A stretch of DNA of 64,000 nt from a candidate division SR1 bacterium (GTDB lineage: Bacteria; Patescibacteriota; Gracilibacteria; Absconditabacterales; Absconditicoccaceae), in the NCBI GenBank assembly GCA_026397475.1, contig JAPLUT010000006.1:186001-250000 (forward strand). The letters run 5' to 3'. The translations under genes were made by a program, and so were the position numbers. The notes beneath the pieces are model-generated. The model worked only from the letters and a program-made list of their open reading frames with translations. It made no database searches and was not told where the DNA came from. Shown in pieces: positions 19,501 through 30,637 of the stretch; position 1 is the first letter of the stretch; the number at the start of each line of letters is the position of its first letter.

Positions 19501-20097
19501 CTATTCGTTCAATGCAAGCTCTTTTTTGAGTGTATTTTCGAATTCAGTAGTACTTTCTGGCGAAAGTTTCTCTGTGAGCTGATAATATTCGCTTATATAT
19601 CTTAATAATTTGGTAAATTCTTCTTTATCCATAATGATATTATCATGGTATTTTGGTAATAATTGTTTTATGAAATGAATGTATCCCGTCAAATCTATGC
19701 TTTTATTGAAATTGAAAATATCTTGGTACTGTTCATCCAGTCATAATTCTTTGATTTCTCCTTGATAAAAAGGAACGAATATGCCTACCACAACTGCGGT
19801 ATTTATACTTTTTCTGAGGTGAATCAGGTCTGTTGTTTCATGCTTAGTTTTGAGAAAAACATGATATATCTGTTTCATGAGGATATCGCTTTTTATATCT
19901 TTTAGTAAAAACGTAAGAAAACTGGCAAATTTCTCGTTTATTGCTTTGTCTTTTTTGATATCTTGTCCTACCTGTTGTGCTTTTTTTTGGTCATCTTGCA
20001 CTCTTCTTACTGCCGCTTCAGTTATCTTGTTGCTATCTTCTCTTACTTCTCATCAGGCGTTAATATCCAACCCCATTCCGCCTACCTCATCTGCCAT
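19501..20097 (-). CDS. Unrecognised helical protein, 198 aa
   Basis: Starts MADEVGGMGLDINAGGEVRED, with two TGA glycines. It is a mostly helical, charged protein with one mildly hydrophobic stretch (TAVVVGIFVPFYQ). No membrane anchor or catalytic motif. It lies 180 bp upstream of the 873-residue protein on the same strand. Function unknown. Confidence 0.75.
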
Positions 20098-20223
20098 TGT
20101 TTCTTGAAAATGATTAAAAATTGCCTATACTTGCTTGAAAATGTATGCTTTTGTTCTTGAAATTCAACAGTAATTATATATACAAGCACCACACGATTTT
20201 TTTGTTGTACGGAAAATACTGAT

Positions 20224-20310
20224 GGTGAGGTGGATGAGTGGTCGAAGTCAGCTCACTGCTAACGAGTCGGACGAGAAATCGTCTCGGGGGTTCGAATCCC
20301 CCCCTCACCG
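20224..20310 (+). tRNA. tRNA-Ser(GCU)
   Basis: Acceptor GGTGAGG / CCTCACC, long variable arm, anticodon GCT in CTGCTAA. CCA not encoded. Confidence 0.95.
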
Positions 20311-20319
20311 AAGCTATAT

Positions 20320-20393
20320 GGCTCTGTAGCTCAGCCGGTTAGAGCGCGTCTCTCATAAGGACGAGGTCGGGAGTTCGAGTCTCCCTGGAGCCA
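20320..20393 (+). tRNA. tRNA with CAU anticodon (elongator Met or Ile2)
   Basis: Acceptor GGCTCTG / TGGAGCC, loop CTCATAA gives CAU. It lacks the three G-C pairs in the anticodon stem typical of initiators. The base modification that would distinguish Met from Ile(AUA) cannot be seen. Confidence 0.93.
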
Positions 20394-20547
20394 ATTGAAC
20401 TAACAAAAAAAGCTAACAACTAACAATTAAATGAATAAAAAGTACTATCACTGTTAGTTATTAGTTATTTCCAACTTTGTTGGACTTCGCATTGTTAGTT
20501 AAGAGTAAATCCGTCATTCAAAATATATTTATTTATTTATTATTACT

Positions 20548-20721
20548 ATGGCTAAAAAAAAGTGATGAAGAATTGTTGTTGCAATGCAATGTAAGGACTG
20601 TGGAAAAACAAATTATCACACGACTATAAACAAAACTAATACTCCTAAATTGGAGTTGACTAAGTACTGCAAACAAGACAAAAAGAAGACATCTCATGTA
20701 TCGAGAGAAAAATTAAAATAA
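20548..20721 (+). CDS. rpmG: Ribosomal protein L33, 57 aa
   Basis: Small basic 50S protein: MAKKKGGRIVVAMQCKDCG, NYHTTINKTNTPKLELTKYC, then a basic tail. The two N-terminal Gly are TGA. It keeps one CxxC pair plus a later single Cys. The AT-rich leader has no Shine-Dalgarno. It is followed 50 bp later by rpsP. Confidence 0.95.
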
Positions 20722-20771
20722 TTTATTATTTTATATCGATGCTTACCTTTTAATTTATTTATACATTTACT

Positions 20772-21071
20772 ATGTTGGTAATTAGACTTTCCAGACACTG
20801 AAGAAAAAATTTAGCTATTTATAGAGTTGTTCTTTCAGAACATACTAAACCCGTAAAATTTGGATACAAAGAAGTATTATGATCATATGATCCTCAAAAA
20901 CATGAATTCAAAGCTGATGTTGAATCTATCATTTCTTGGATTGGAAAATGAGCGCAACCTTCAGAAAGAGTAGCAAAACTTTTGTTAAAAGAGACAAAAA
21001 ATGAACTTTTCAATAAATTTATTGAACATAGAGAAAGAAAAGGAGTAACTAAAAAAGAAGAAAAGAAATAA
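20772..21071 (+). CDS. rpsP: Ribosomal protein S16, 99 aa
   Basis: Starts MLVIRLSRHGRKNLAIYRVV with the conserved 30S S16 N terminus (Gly is TGA), then EVLGSYDP and the helix AQPSERVAKLL. The Lys-rich tail is slightly long. It lies between rpmG and a small membrane protein on the same strand, probably one operon. Confidence 0.95.
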
Positions 21072-21100
21072 TTTCTTTTTAGTTATTTTTCCTTACAATC

Positions 21101-21547
21101 ATGAATTCCGTTTATTCTAATGCTGATTTTCAAAATGTTATCTTGACTGTATTGGCCTTGGTTGTGCTTTTGGTAATTGTTTGATGTATATATACTTTTA
21201 TTCGTGCAATTATTCTTTTTATCTTTTCTCATAGCAAAGAAGAAAATAAAAAGAAATGACGAAATAGTATTAGGTTCATGATCATAGGCGTTATTTTAAC
21301 AGTAATGCTTTTGTTTTTGGTCCCTACGGTTTTGAGACGAATGAAAGTTCCAAAATATGAAGTATACACGCCATCACATATTTTTAGTAGAGCAGGGGAG
21401 CTTGTTAACGGACTTTTTAATCTTGGTAATGTAATTAAACAAAGCCAACAAAATAGTCAGTATAATGGTCAAATTTACCAAGGCACTGATTCTTCTTCAA
21501 ATTCATTATCGCCCCAACCACTTACGAACAGTAGCTACAATCTCTAG
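21101..21547 (+). CDS. Small two-helix membrane protein, 148 aa
   Basis: Two hydrophobic helices (about residues 12-42 and 58-78) separated by a Lys-rich loop, then a polar Ser/Gln/Asn-rich tail. In-frame TGA for Gly. 29 bp after rpsP. No family recognised. Confidence 0.7.
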
Positions 21548-21639
21548 CATTGATCTTTCATAAAATTATTTGAAAGTATCCGATAAATCATTATACTCCA
21601 ATTATATATCTACTCTTTAAATCTTTCTCTCCCTTTGAG

Positions 21640-22266
21640 ATGCAGAAAAAATTTAATCTTCCTGAAAACCTCTCAAGATTTGTTCAAAAGTTCTGAAGAT
21701 TTACTAAACATCAAAAAATATTTGTTCTTTATCTTTGGGCTCTTGCTTTTTTTCTTCTCGTGCTCCCTTTGATAAAAATTTCTCCAGTAAGCGATCTTTC
21801 TCATTCAGTATGGTTATTCAATGGACATCTCTTCAAAAGCTTTCTGATTGTTCTTGTGAGTGTTGCTATACTTTTGAGTTGGAATATGAGCTTTAAGTTT
21901 AAAAACTTTGTTATCGGATATTTTGGATTCAAAGAAAATGATTCTCTTTTTAATTTTTGATTTCTGTGGATTATTGCAACAGCTTTTCTAGGAATAGGTG
22001 ATGCAATCAGTGTTGTGGGAACAACTACACAAACTATCAAACTTAGTTGATCATATTATTTCATTCAATTGTTCTTGCTTTTAGGGCTTATTCTTACCTT
22101 GATTTCTGTATTAAAACACGCTAAAGAAAACGCTAATAAGACCAAAATTGTTAATGTTGTAGATGAAGATGCAATGAAAGACATTCAACATAAAAAATCA
22201 TTTAAAGGACTTTTTGATGAGGAAGATAATGAAGAACATACTCCTCGTGAACATCATTTCGAATAA
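21640..22266 (+). CDS. Four-helix membrane protein, 208 aa
   Basis: Four predicted membrane helices (about residues 28-46, 65-83, 105-127, 140-160), then an acidic, His-rich cytoplasmic tail. Several Gly are TGA. It follows another unknown membrane protein on the same strand and precedes a ferredoxin gene by 24 bp. Function unknown. Confidence 0.75.
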
Positions 22267-22290
22267 TTTATTTTTTCATATTAGATTTAT

Positions 22291-22467
22291 ATGTCAGGTA
22301 TAAATAGTCAGTGTATCGGTTGTGGTACCTGCGCTGCTGTTGCTCCAGACCTTTTTAAAGTTGAAGGTATCCCAGCGCAGATAATAAAAAAATTAGCTCC
22401 TACAGATGCAAAATCATATAAAGAAGCACAATCTGCTTGTCCTGTACAAGCTATTGAAGATTTCTAA
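22291..22467 (+). CDS. Single 4Fe-4S ferredoxin, 58 aa
   Basis: Four cysteines in the order CIGCGTC then ACPVQAIEDF match a one-cluster ferredoxin that carries electrons at low potential. The length is typical. It converges with the large surface-protein gene 21 bp away. Its glycines use GGT, with no TGA. No partner oxidoreductase lies beside it. Confidence 0.88.
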   Translation: MSGINSQCIGCGTCAAVAPDLFKVEGIPAQIIKKLAPTDAKSYKEAQSACPVQAIEDF

Positions 22468-22488
22468 TCTTAAAGGCATAGAGATATA

Positions 22489-25400
22489 TTATTGTTGATA
22501 ATCAACAATCCATGGTAGAGAGAAATTATACTGGATTGTTTTTTTCTTATCTCGTAAAATTGCTCTTACTTGATCGTTTTTTGTCAGATCATTTGCAAAG
22601 TCTGAGAATTGGCAGGGACATTGATTGCATGTGCCTATGCTAGGAAGATCTATGCAAAGCCTTACATCTTGGGGACAGCTACTGCAAGTTTCTCATTGGT
22701 CTATGATTCCATTTCAGCATTTTTCTGGTACATCTATACAACGTCTTACGTCTTGAGGGCAGGTAGTACATTTTTCTCCTAGATCTATGATTCCGTTTCC
22801 ACATAAATTCACGCCTGTTTGATTACATGTTCAATAATCTTGTGGACATATTTTACAGTCTTCATTAGGATCTTTTATTCCGTTTCCACAAGTTCAGCAG
22901 CTAGGAATGTCGTTAGGGCAGTTGTTGCAGTTTTCTCAATCAGCCTTGATACCATCTCCACAAAAAGATGTACATATTCCAACATCGCTTGGACAGTTCT
23001 TACAATTTTCTCCTGCATCAATTATTCCATCTCAACAAGAATTTCAATTGGCTATATTACATTGTCCATAGTCTTGTGGACATATTTTACAGTCTTCATT
23101 AGGATCTTTTATCCCGTTTCCACAAGTTCAGCATGTAGGAGCATCGCTTGGACAATTGTTACAATTTTCTCCTAGATCAATCTTCTCGTCTCCACAAACA
23201 CTAGCACTACAGCTTCCTACATCAATTGGACAGTTCTTACAATTTTCTCCTGCATCAATTACTCCATTCCCACATGAAGCTAGTGGGATAGTTGTATCAG
23301 TAGGTTTTACAATAATTACATCATTAGTGATTCAAATCAATCATGCTATGCCTTGTTGTGTACATCAAAATTCTATTCATATTTCTGGACAGCCGTCTTC
23401 ATCATTTATTCCATTCCACGTTTCTTGTATATTGGGACAGAGGTCTTTGCTATCTTGAATTCCATCCCCATCGCCATCTATTTCACTTCCTGTATTTACT
23501 ACTAATAGTGTATCTTGGATGTCTCCAATTCCATCTTGATTGAGATCGAGTTGGTCTCAATTGTTTTTGAATGGAGCATTATCAAGTGAGCATACATTTT
23601 GATAATGTTTTGCTAATGTCGCTTGATTGATGTTTGCATTTGCTGTGTTCGGATCACTTTCATATGAACAATCCCTATTTTCAAAATTTATTATTCAGAG
23701 AAGATTTGCTACCCCATCACCATCAATATCATTATCACAAATATCTGGTATTCCATCTCCATCTAAATCACATTTATAATTTTTGAGTGTTCATTTCGTT
23801 TTTGCGTCTAAACAAATATCTGTCCCCTTGATAGTAATAGTTGCTTGATTTTTTAAATAGGTACATTGATTGATATATATGCTATCTTGTGGGGTCAAAA
23901 TTCCATTTTTTTGATATGAGTGAGTTGAATTGTTCGGCATTTTTTCTGTTCATGCCGTCTGTTGTGTTGTCCCATCTGAATAATCTATTATTTGTATAAG
24001 AGGAGTTTTGAGAAGCGTTCCTTTGATACTAGTAGAAAAATTTATTTTTTGTCCTATGTTTGCAATTAATGTGGAGGGGATCATAAGTAATGCGTACGAT
24101 GCTAACAAACTTTTGTCTCCTACGTTTATAGTAATCATGTTTGTTATTTTTTCTCCATCGGTAAGATTTATATTTTCTGTTATTACTCTTTTACCTGGTT
24201 TGGAGTATGAATATTCTGTAGTGAGAGAGGTATTGCTCTGTTTTGTTTCATCTCAAAAATCTCGATCTACGCTTATAATGTCTTCTTGCTTGATATTATA
24301 TGTTTTTGTGTCGAAAAGTATTTTTTCATTGATTTCTGGGTTTCCTGTATTGCTTCTAAGTATTGATCATTTTCATCCATCAATTCAAATAGTGAAATAG
24401 CTTATTCCAGCTAGCTTCCCTTTGTTGTATCATTTTAATATTATAGGATTATTCCCTGCTTTTTTGAATATTCTTTTGAAACTTTGGTTACTTGTTTTTT
24501 TAGAAGTAATGTTTTCTGCTTGAAATGCCCAAGTTAGTTCATCAAAAATTCATAATAAAGATGCGGAAAGCGTACTTTCTGTATTTATTTTTCCTCCTAC
24601 GATTGTTGCTTTTGCTTGGAGCGCTTTATTGTCTCCAGCTTCTCATCATATTATTACAATGACTTGAGCTTTGGCGTTGCTAGTACTTCCTTCGGCTAAT
24701 GCTTGTACATTGTACATTCCTGGTAAGTTGAACGTGTGGATGATTCTTGATCATTTTCATTGTGTTCCATCTCCAAAATCTCGAATAATATCTTTTATGT
24801 CTCATGTGCTTATTGCACTAAATGTCGTTGTTACTGGTGCGCTTCATTCAAGCTTATCTATATTAATATAGAGTCATATTTGATTTGTTGTGTTTTCGCA
24901 GATATCTCAAATATTATTTTTGCTACTATCTTCTTGGTTTGTGTTGACCATAAAAAGACAATTATCCATTGTTTTACTTCGTTTTGAAATATCTATTTTT
25001 CACTCATCATCAACAATTCATATGGGATTTTTTATCGTATCATTATCGATATCATCATCACATACATCTCCAATCCCATCATGATCAGAATCTTTCTGTG
25101 AAGGATTGTATGTGTTGGAACAGCTATCCTTAGAGTTTTCTATGCCATCACAGTCATAATCATTATTGAACGTACAACTAACTTTTCCATTGAGTTTAAA
25201 TAAGGTATCTAAGACAGTCTTTCCATCAATATTTTTATCAATAGATACTCGTTGGTTTTGATCTATGTTTATTATGTTTTGACTATATAATAAGTTAAGC
25301 TCGGCAACGGGTCGATATCCTTGTTTTATTTTTCCTACTTCTTGCATGTTGCATTTAGCGAGATTGAACATACAGTATTTTAAATAAATATTTACTTCGT

Positions 25401-26025
25401 TATTATTTTGTAATGCACAAACATTACTACATGATTTGCTTTTTTCGGTAATGTTTTTGATGTCATCACTATTAAATGTCTTTGCTTCATAACTATCTTT
25501 TTTGAGATTATTGATTCGTGTATTTACTTGTTTTCGATTAAGTCCGATGTCTTTGTACATGTATTTTGCAAGGATATTTATCACGACTTGAATAAATTCT
25601 GCTGTTGTTGTTTTTTGTGTTCCACAAAATTGTCCCCCACAGACCGGGCTTGTTGCTTTAGGATATCCTCTCATGTAGCTATTGTCTCCTACATAAGCAA
25701 CACAATAATAATATGAAGTGGTATTGTATAATCCTCATCAAAAAACGATGTCTCCAAAATCTTTTCCTGGTGTCGCGGTAAAGGTTGACCAAAAATTCTG
25801 TACATATTTATCTAGCATATCTTGTTTGGGATTCACACAATCCTTACATTCTACGCTATTGAGCAATCTTGCTAAATCATAACGTGAAATATTGCTTTGA
25901 GATTCTAGCGCTTTTACATCTAGTCCCATGGTAGTAAGTTGTTCGGAAAAATCTTGGTATGTGGCAAATACCGATGTTCCAATCAGTCAAATCAATGATA
26001 TGAGGATTCAGAAATATTTCTTCAT
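22489..26025 (-). CDS. Giant secreted surface protein with PKD, thrombospondin-3 and Cys-rich repeats, 1178 aa
   Basis: A signal peptide (MKKYFGILISLIGLIGTSVFA) is followed by an SLH-like stretch (NISRYDLARLLN). Thrombospondin type-3 calcium-binding repeats follow (near residue 300: DSDHDGIGDVCDDD; again near 750 and 850). There is a PKD domain (RDFGDGTQ...IIHTF, about residues 375-455) and at least one more PKD-like module. About seven copies of a Cys-rich motif occupy residues 910-1140 (CGNGIIDAGENCKNCP and variants). Many Gly of these motifs are TGA. The protein ends without an LPxTG signal or membrane anchor. It is likely an adhesin or surface-layer component stabilised by calcium and disulfides. 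Confidence 0.88.
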
Positions 26026-26185
26026 ATATTTATTTTTATTTAAAGGACGGATTTCTCTTATATATAGTATATAAAATATATATATCAAAAGCTATTTAAT
26101 TTGCAATAAAATTGTGTTTGCATAGCCCTTGTTTATTTTGGTTTTTTTTGTACATTATAAGTTATATTTATTTGCTGAATATGTT

Positions 26186-26959
26186 ATGTTTACCAAATAC
26201 GCTAATCTTAAAGATTTTATGCAATGAAATAAATTTGCTGCTAATCAACCAGCATTTTTAGAGCATTTGCTAAATAAATTAAATGAACATATTGCTAAAA
26301 AGTGAAAGGTTCTGCTTCTGACTTTGACTAAAAAGTCTTCTGAAGAAGTAACAAATTTCCTTATTTCAAAATGATACAAGGCATTCTACTTGCATAGCGA
26401 AATTGCTACTATGGATCGTCGAGAAATTATTAATAAACTAAGAAAGGGTGTTATTGATATTATCGTCTGAGTAAATCTATTGAGGGAGGGGATTGACCTT
26501 CCGGAGGTTACTTTACTTGCGATATTAGATGCTGATAAAGAATGATTTCTACGTTCTACAACTTCGCTTATTCAGATTATTTGACGTGCATCGAGAAATC
26601 CCCATAGTGAGGTTATTCTCTATTCAGACAATTTTACTGAATCGATGATTAAGGCTTTGCGAGAGACGTATCGTCGTCGTGGTATCCAAGATAGATATAA
26701 TAAGGCGCATCATATTACTCCAGAAAAGGCTGAGTCTAACGTCAAATGATTGGAGGTTGTAAAAACCGATGAGGTGCTTTCACAGTCTTTTGATAAACTC
26801 ACGAGGGGTAAAACGAAGAAGCTTAAAAGAATGACAAAAGTAGAAAAAGATATTATTTTGAAAGATTTAAAAAAACAGCTGGACGAGTCCATAGCTGCTT
26901 GGAAATTTGAAGATGCTGCGGTTATTAGGGATCAGATAAAAGAAATAAGCGGAGAATAA
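26186..26959 (+). CDS. uvrB: UvrB C-terminal half only (helicase domain 2 plus UVR motif), 257 aa
   Basis: The sequence matches the C-terminal part of the excinuclease subunit UvrB: LLLTLTKKSSEEVTNFL, YLHSEIATMD, VGVNLLREGIDLPEV, ILDADKEGFLRSTTSLIQ, IIGRASRNP, and the terminal UVR helix (FEDAAVIRDQIKEI). The N-terminal ATPase half (Walker A, beta-hairpin) is missing. The upstream frame closes at a TAG about 60 bp before the ATG. The preceding DNA is the promoter side of the divergent surface-protein gene, so the other half is not adjacent. TGA glycines show it is native. It may be a degraded gene or one half of a split protein. Confidence 0.85.
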
Positions 26960-26961
26960 TT

Positions 26962-27050
26962 AATAATGAAAAATGAATAATGAAAAGTGTATGTATATTT
27001 TTTAATAAATAGTTTCTTACACTTTTAATTATTAATTGTTAATTTTTCAT
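26962..27050. repeat. AT-rich interspersed inverted repeat with hairpin
   Basis: AAAAGTGTA (26983-26991) pairs with TACACTTTT (27018-27026), flanked by the words AATAATGAAAAATGAATAAT and TTAATTATTAATTGTTAATT. Very similar words fill gaps near 440-475, 20400-20500 and 45055-45160. It could act as a weak terminator between the convergent uvrB-like and mscS genes. Confidence 0.55.
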
Positions 27051-27056
27051 TGTCTT

Positions 27057-27905
27057 TTATTCTTCTACCGTCAAAGTAATGTGATCGTGTGGCATCTTTA
27101 TGCCATATTTTTTAAATTCTACAAATATTTTTGTTAAAAATTCTTTCTTAATGACTATCTTATTTCTTTTGCTTTGCGGATTAACAAAAAAGAATCATTG
27201 TACTACAATCCCTCATGTATCAAATCAGGTTATAATAATATTAGTATATTCTTGATGGAGAACTCCTTCAATACTATTCAATGTCTCAATCAGAAGTGAT
27301 TTTACCTGATCAATATCTATGTGGCTAGGAAGTCTTAATTTTATGTTCCCTCTGATAAGTGTTTCTGATTTGAGTGTTTTGATTGGAGTCGAAGCGACAA
27401 TACTATTGGGAATGATTGTTCTTCTTTTATCGAAACTTCTAATGACGGTATATCTTACGTTGATTTCTTCTATAGTTCCCATGATATTAAGGCTTCCCAT
27501 AAATTGTACAAAGTCACCTAGTTTTATTTTATCATTTGTCATCAACATTACTCCAGAGATCATGTTTCCTATTGTTGTATCCATTGCGAAACCAATGCTT
27601 ATAGAAACTGCTCACATAATCAATGCCACGTCAAATCCTATAACTTGAAATACCACTAAAATATCGAAAATCATAAGTAATATGAATAGCATACTTCAAG
27701 CTAGATTTGCTATTCTTTTGCTATATATGTCTTCCTGAAGTGAGTTTTTTTCAATTTTGGCTCTTACTTGTTTAACTACCATTTTTATTACAATAAGAAA
27801 AACAACAAAGACGGTTATTGCTAATATTCCGGTTTTTAAAACATCAAGACCGTTGTCTCTAAACCATATAATAATGTAATTTATAATTGTTGTGTTTGTT
27901 ATCAT
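27057..27905 (-). CDS. MscS-family mechanosensitive channel, 282 aa
   Basis: Two or three N-terminal membrane helices lead into the pore-lining helix (GAVSISIGFAMDTTIGNMISG). The MscS beta domain (KLGDFVQFMGSLNIMGTIEEINVRYTVIRS) and TIIPNSIV follow. Such channels open on membrane tension and release solutes in osmotic downshift. TGA Gly in the pore helix fits the Ala/Gly packing rule. A second paralogue lies 24 bp upstream on the same strand. Confidence 0.9.
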
Positions 27906-27929
27906 TCGAATAATATAGTGTAAATATTA

Positions 27930-28832
27930 CTATTGTTGAGGAAGGTTTTTGACTAGATTGGCTTTATCAATTCCTTTATCGAAGTTGATAGTAAACGTAT
28001 TGAATGGCATACTAATATTGTTTTCATTAAATGTTTTTCCTATTTTTTCGTTGATATATCCTACTGCAAAATCTGAGAGTAATCCACAATTTGGATCAAA
28101 TGAGAAGAGTCATTTGATTTCTATCCGGCTTGCTGCAAAATTTGAAACGAATACTTTTGTTGCTTCTTTTTCTTTTACAAACTCGAATGAATTTACTACG
28201 TCTTTTACAAGTTCTATTACTTTTGTTGTGTCAGAATCATATCCTACGCCAAATATTGCTGTTAGTTTAATAATAGGTTCTGCACTAAATGTTTTGATGG
28301 GTACAGAAATTAATGTCATATTTGGTAAAACTACTTGTCTAAGATCTAGTGTTCTGATTACTGTGTATCTAATTGTTATTTCTTCTATTCTTCCAAGATA
28401 TGCTTGATCTGCTTGTACTTCTACAATGTCTCATAACTTAAATTCTTTGGTGTAGAGGATCATAATCCCCGCTATCATATTTCCTAGGATTTCTTTGAAA
28501 GCTAATCCTACTCAGAATGAAATACCTCAAACAATTAATCAGACATTAAATCCAACCATTTCAAACCCTACGAAAAAAGAGAAAATAACCAGGATATAAA
28601 AAGTGATATCATGAATTAATTTTCATATTTTATCCATATGTTTGTTTGCGGGGTCACCGTTTCTTATGATATTTCTTCTTACCACTCCTGCGATAAATTT
28701 TGAGATTAATAAAAGAAACAGGATAACTACGATGGCTCCTAATATTTTCAATCCATAGCTTACTATCGCACTGTTCATGAAGTTTTGTATGGCTGTAGGT
28801 GCTACTACTGCTGCTGCTGTTTGGGGATTCAT
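27930..28832 (-). CDS. MscS-family mechanosensitive channel (paralogue), 300 aa
   Basis: Same architecture as the neighbour: GGISFGVGLAFKEILGNMIAG pore helix, FKLGDIVEV, YLGRIEEITIRYTVIRTLD and VVLPNMTLI. The C-terminal alpha/beta domain diverges from the first copy. The two genes form a likely bicistronic unit transcribed toward 27057. Sequence divergence suggests an old duplication. Confidence 0.9.
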
Positions 28833-29050
28833 TATAGGGTTAATGAGAGTATAAAATAAGTATCTTTAAAGTATATGCTTAAGTATATTCCTTTCTTCTC
28901 ATTTTTTCAAATTGATGAGTATAAATTACCTAAAATCATTGCCAAAATACATTAAAAGTTATATAATATGGGTTATTATCTTGAAAAGCCATTTAACTTT
29001 CTTACCATTGTCGGGCTATATTAAAGTTCTTTATTTTTTTCTGTATATTA

Positions 29051-30553
29051 ATGAACTTCAAAAAAAATGCCGTTTCTTCTGTCAAGAAGCCTTTGTTTTC
29101 TGGTCATGGAAATGATTATATGGTCCAGGCTCCTAAGAAATCAGTTTCTTTGTTTACTCTAGTTCTTGTTATTGTTTGTACATTTGTTTTGGCTTTTTTA
29201 CTTTTTAGAAATTATGATAGTATTACTAATTTCTTTTCTGCTCGTATAGAATCTACTACTTGATTCCAAATAGGACAAGCTATTTCTTTGTCCGGTATCC
29301 TTAAAGCAAATGGTGATTTAATCTCTTATAGTCATACTTTAACTTTGTCTGATACCACCGTTGTGGGTATTAAAAGTAGAACTTTGGACCTTAGTCTATA
29401 TACAGGAAATATAGATATCCAATGAACGGTAGAGAAAGAGCTTAATTCTATTTATATCATAGAAGTAAGTGTGGTCTCTTGATCTTTGGCTTCTACTTGA
29501 TCTTCACAGCAGGTATTATTGTGATCTGGTAGTGGAATTTATATCTCACAGGCGGGTATCTATCTTCCTGCAGAATTTGGAACAAAATATGTCCTTCTCA
29601 ATCAATGAGAAAATGGCGTTTTGAGAGTACAAAATATTATAACAAATCAAATTCTTGTTATAGGTTATTTTGCATGTAGAAAAACAGATCCTAATAAAGA
29701 TTGTGCTCAATTGCAGAAAAACATTTGACCTAGTGCAGAGAAAGTCGTTCCTATCTCATATGAAAATAAATTATATAAATTGGAGGGAGTGAGCTCATGG
29801 TTCTTCACTAATGGCAATTACTATGGATACTTTATTAATGATGTTCCTGAACAAGAGGCAATAGATCTTGCTAATGCATTTATATTGCCCAATCAATCTT
29901 ATGTTACTAATGTCTTATTATCAAAGATACAATCTCTTTGTACCGATGGAAATACTTCTCTTACTCAGGTAACAACTAGTTCTCTTGGGATGGATCTTAA
30001 TGGTTTGATTATTAATATTCAATGACCAACTAGTGATGGCTCTGCTACGTGTAAGGTATTTATAGATCCTTCACAGGCCCTTTGAGGGACAAAAATCAGT
30101 TATGTATCAAGTACGCCTACAGTAGCATCTGGAACTGATACACCGCCTTTACCCAATGTGCCACCAACTACTACTACTCCCACAGCAACTATTGATACCT
30201 CTGTTAAACAATTCCCTATCAATTTGGAAAAAGCCATAACATTTACTTCTAATAGAGGATATTCTCTTGTATTTCCTTCAAGTAATATTGCATATGAATC
30301 AATTACTACTGATGAAGATCTAGGTCTTCCTGGCGTTCGTTGTTCTTCTCAGATGAATGTTACTAAATTTTCTGATAAAGCTACGATGAGCGATTCGCCT
30401 AAGGTAAGAGTATTTGCTTGTACTATTAAGTGAACTCTAAGTGATGTATGAAATAGTATTCTTCAAAAAACATCAATTAACGGAATACAATTTCTTATTC
30501 AGATTATGGATCCTGCTTGGGCAGAATTTGCAGCGAATATACAGATTAACTAA
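29051..30553 (+). CDS. Membrane-anchored extracellular protein, 500 aa
   Basis: A cytoplasmic N terminus of about 35 residues is followed by one membrane helix (SLFTLVLVIVCTFVLAFLLF). A long Ser/Thr-rich extracellular domain follows, with beta-strand composition and a Pro/Thr-rich linker (PPLPNVPPTTTTPTATI). Many Gly are TGA. No enzyme motif. It is similar in style to other exported proteins in this window and may be a host-contact or pilus-related protein. Confidence 0.75.
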
Positions 30554-30637
30554 CAACTCATAGGTAACAAAAACAACGATGGAATTTTTTTGTATATCAT
30601 TAATCTGATTAATTATTTTAAATTATTTTGAATTTCA

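Noticed and set aside
23156-24400. Several plus-strand open frames of 60 to 130 residues opposite the giant surface protein
   Set aside because: They are antisense shadows of the Cys-rich and PKD-coding DNA with no leaders or motifs.
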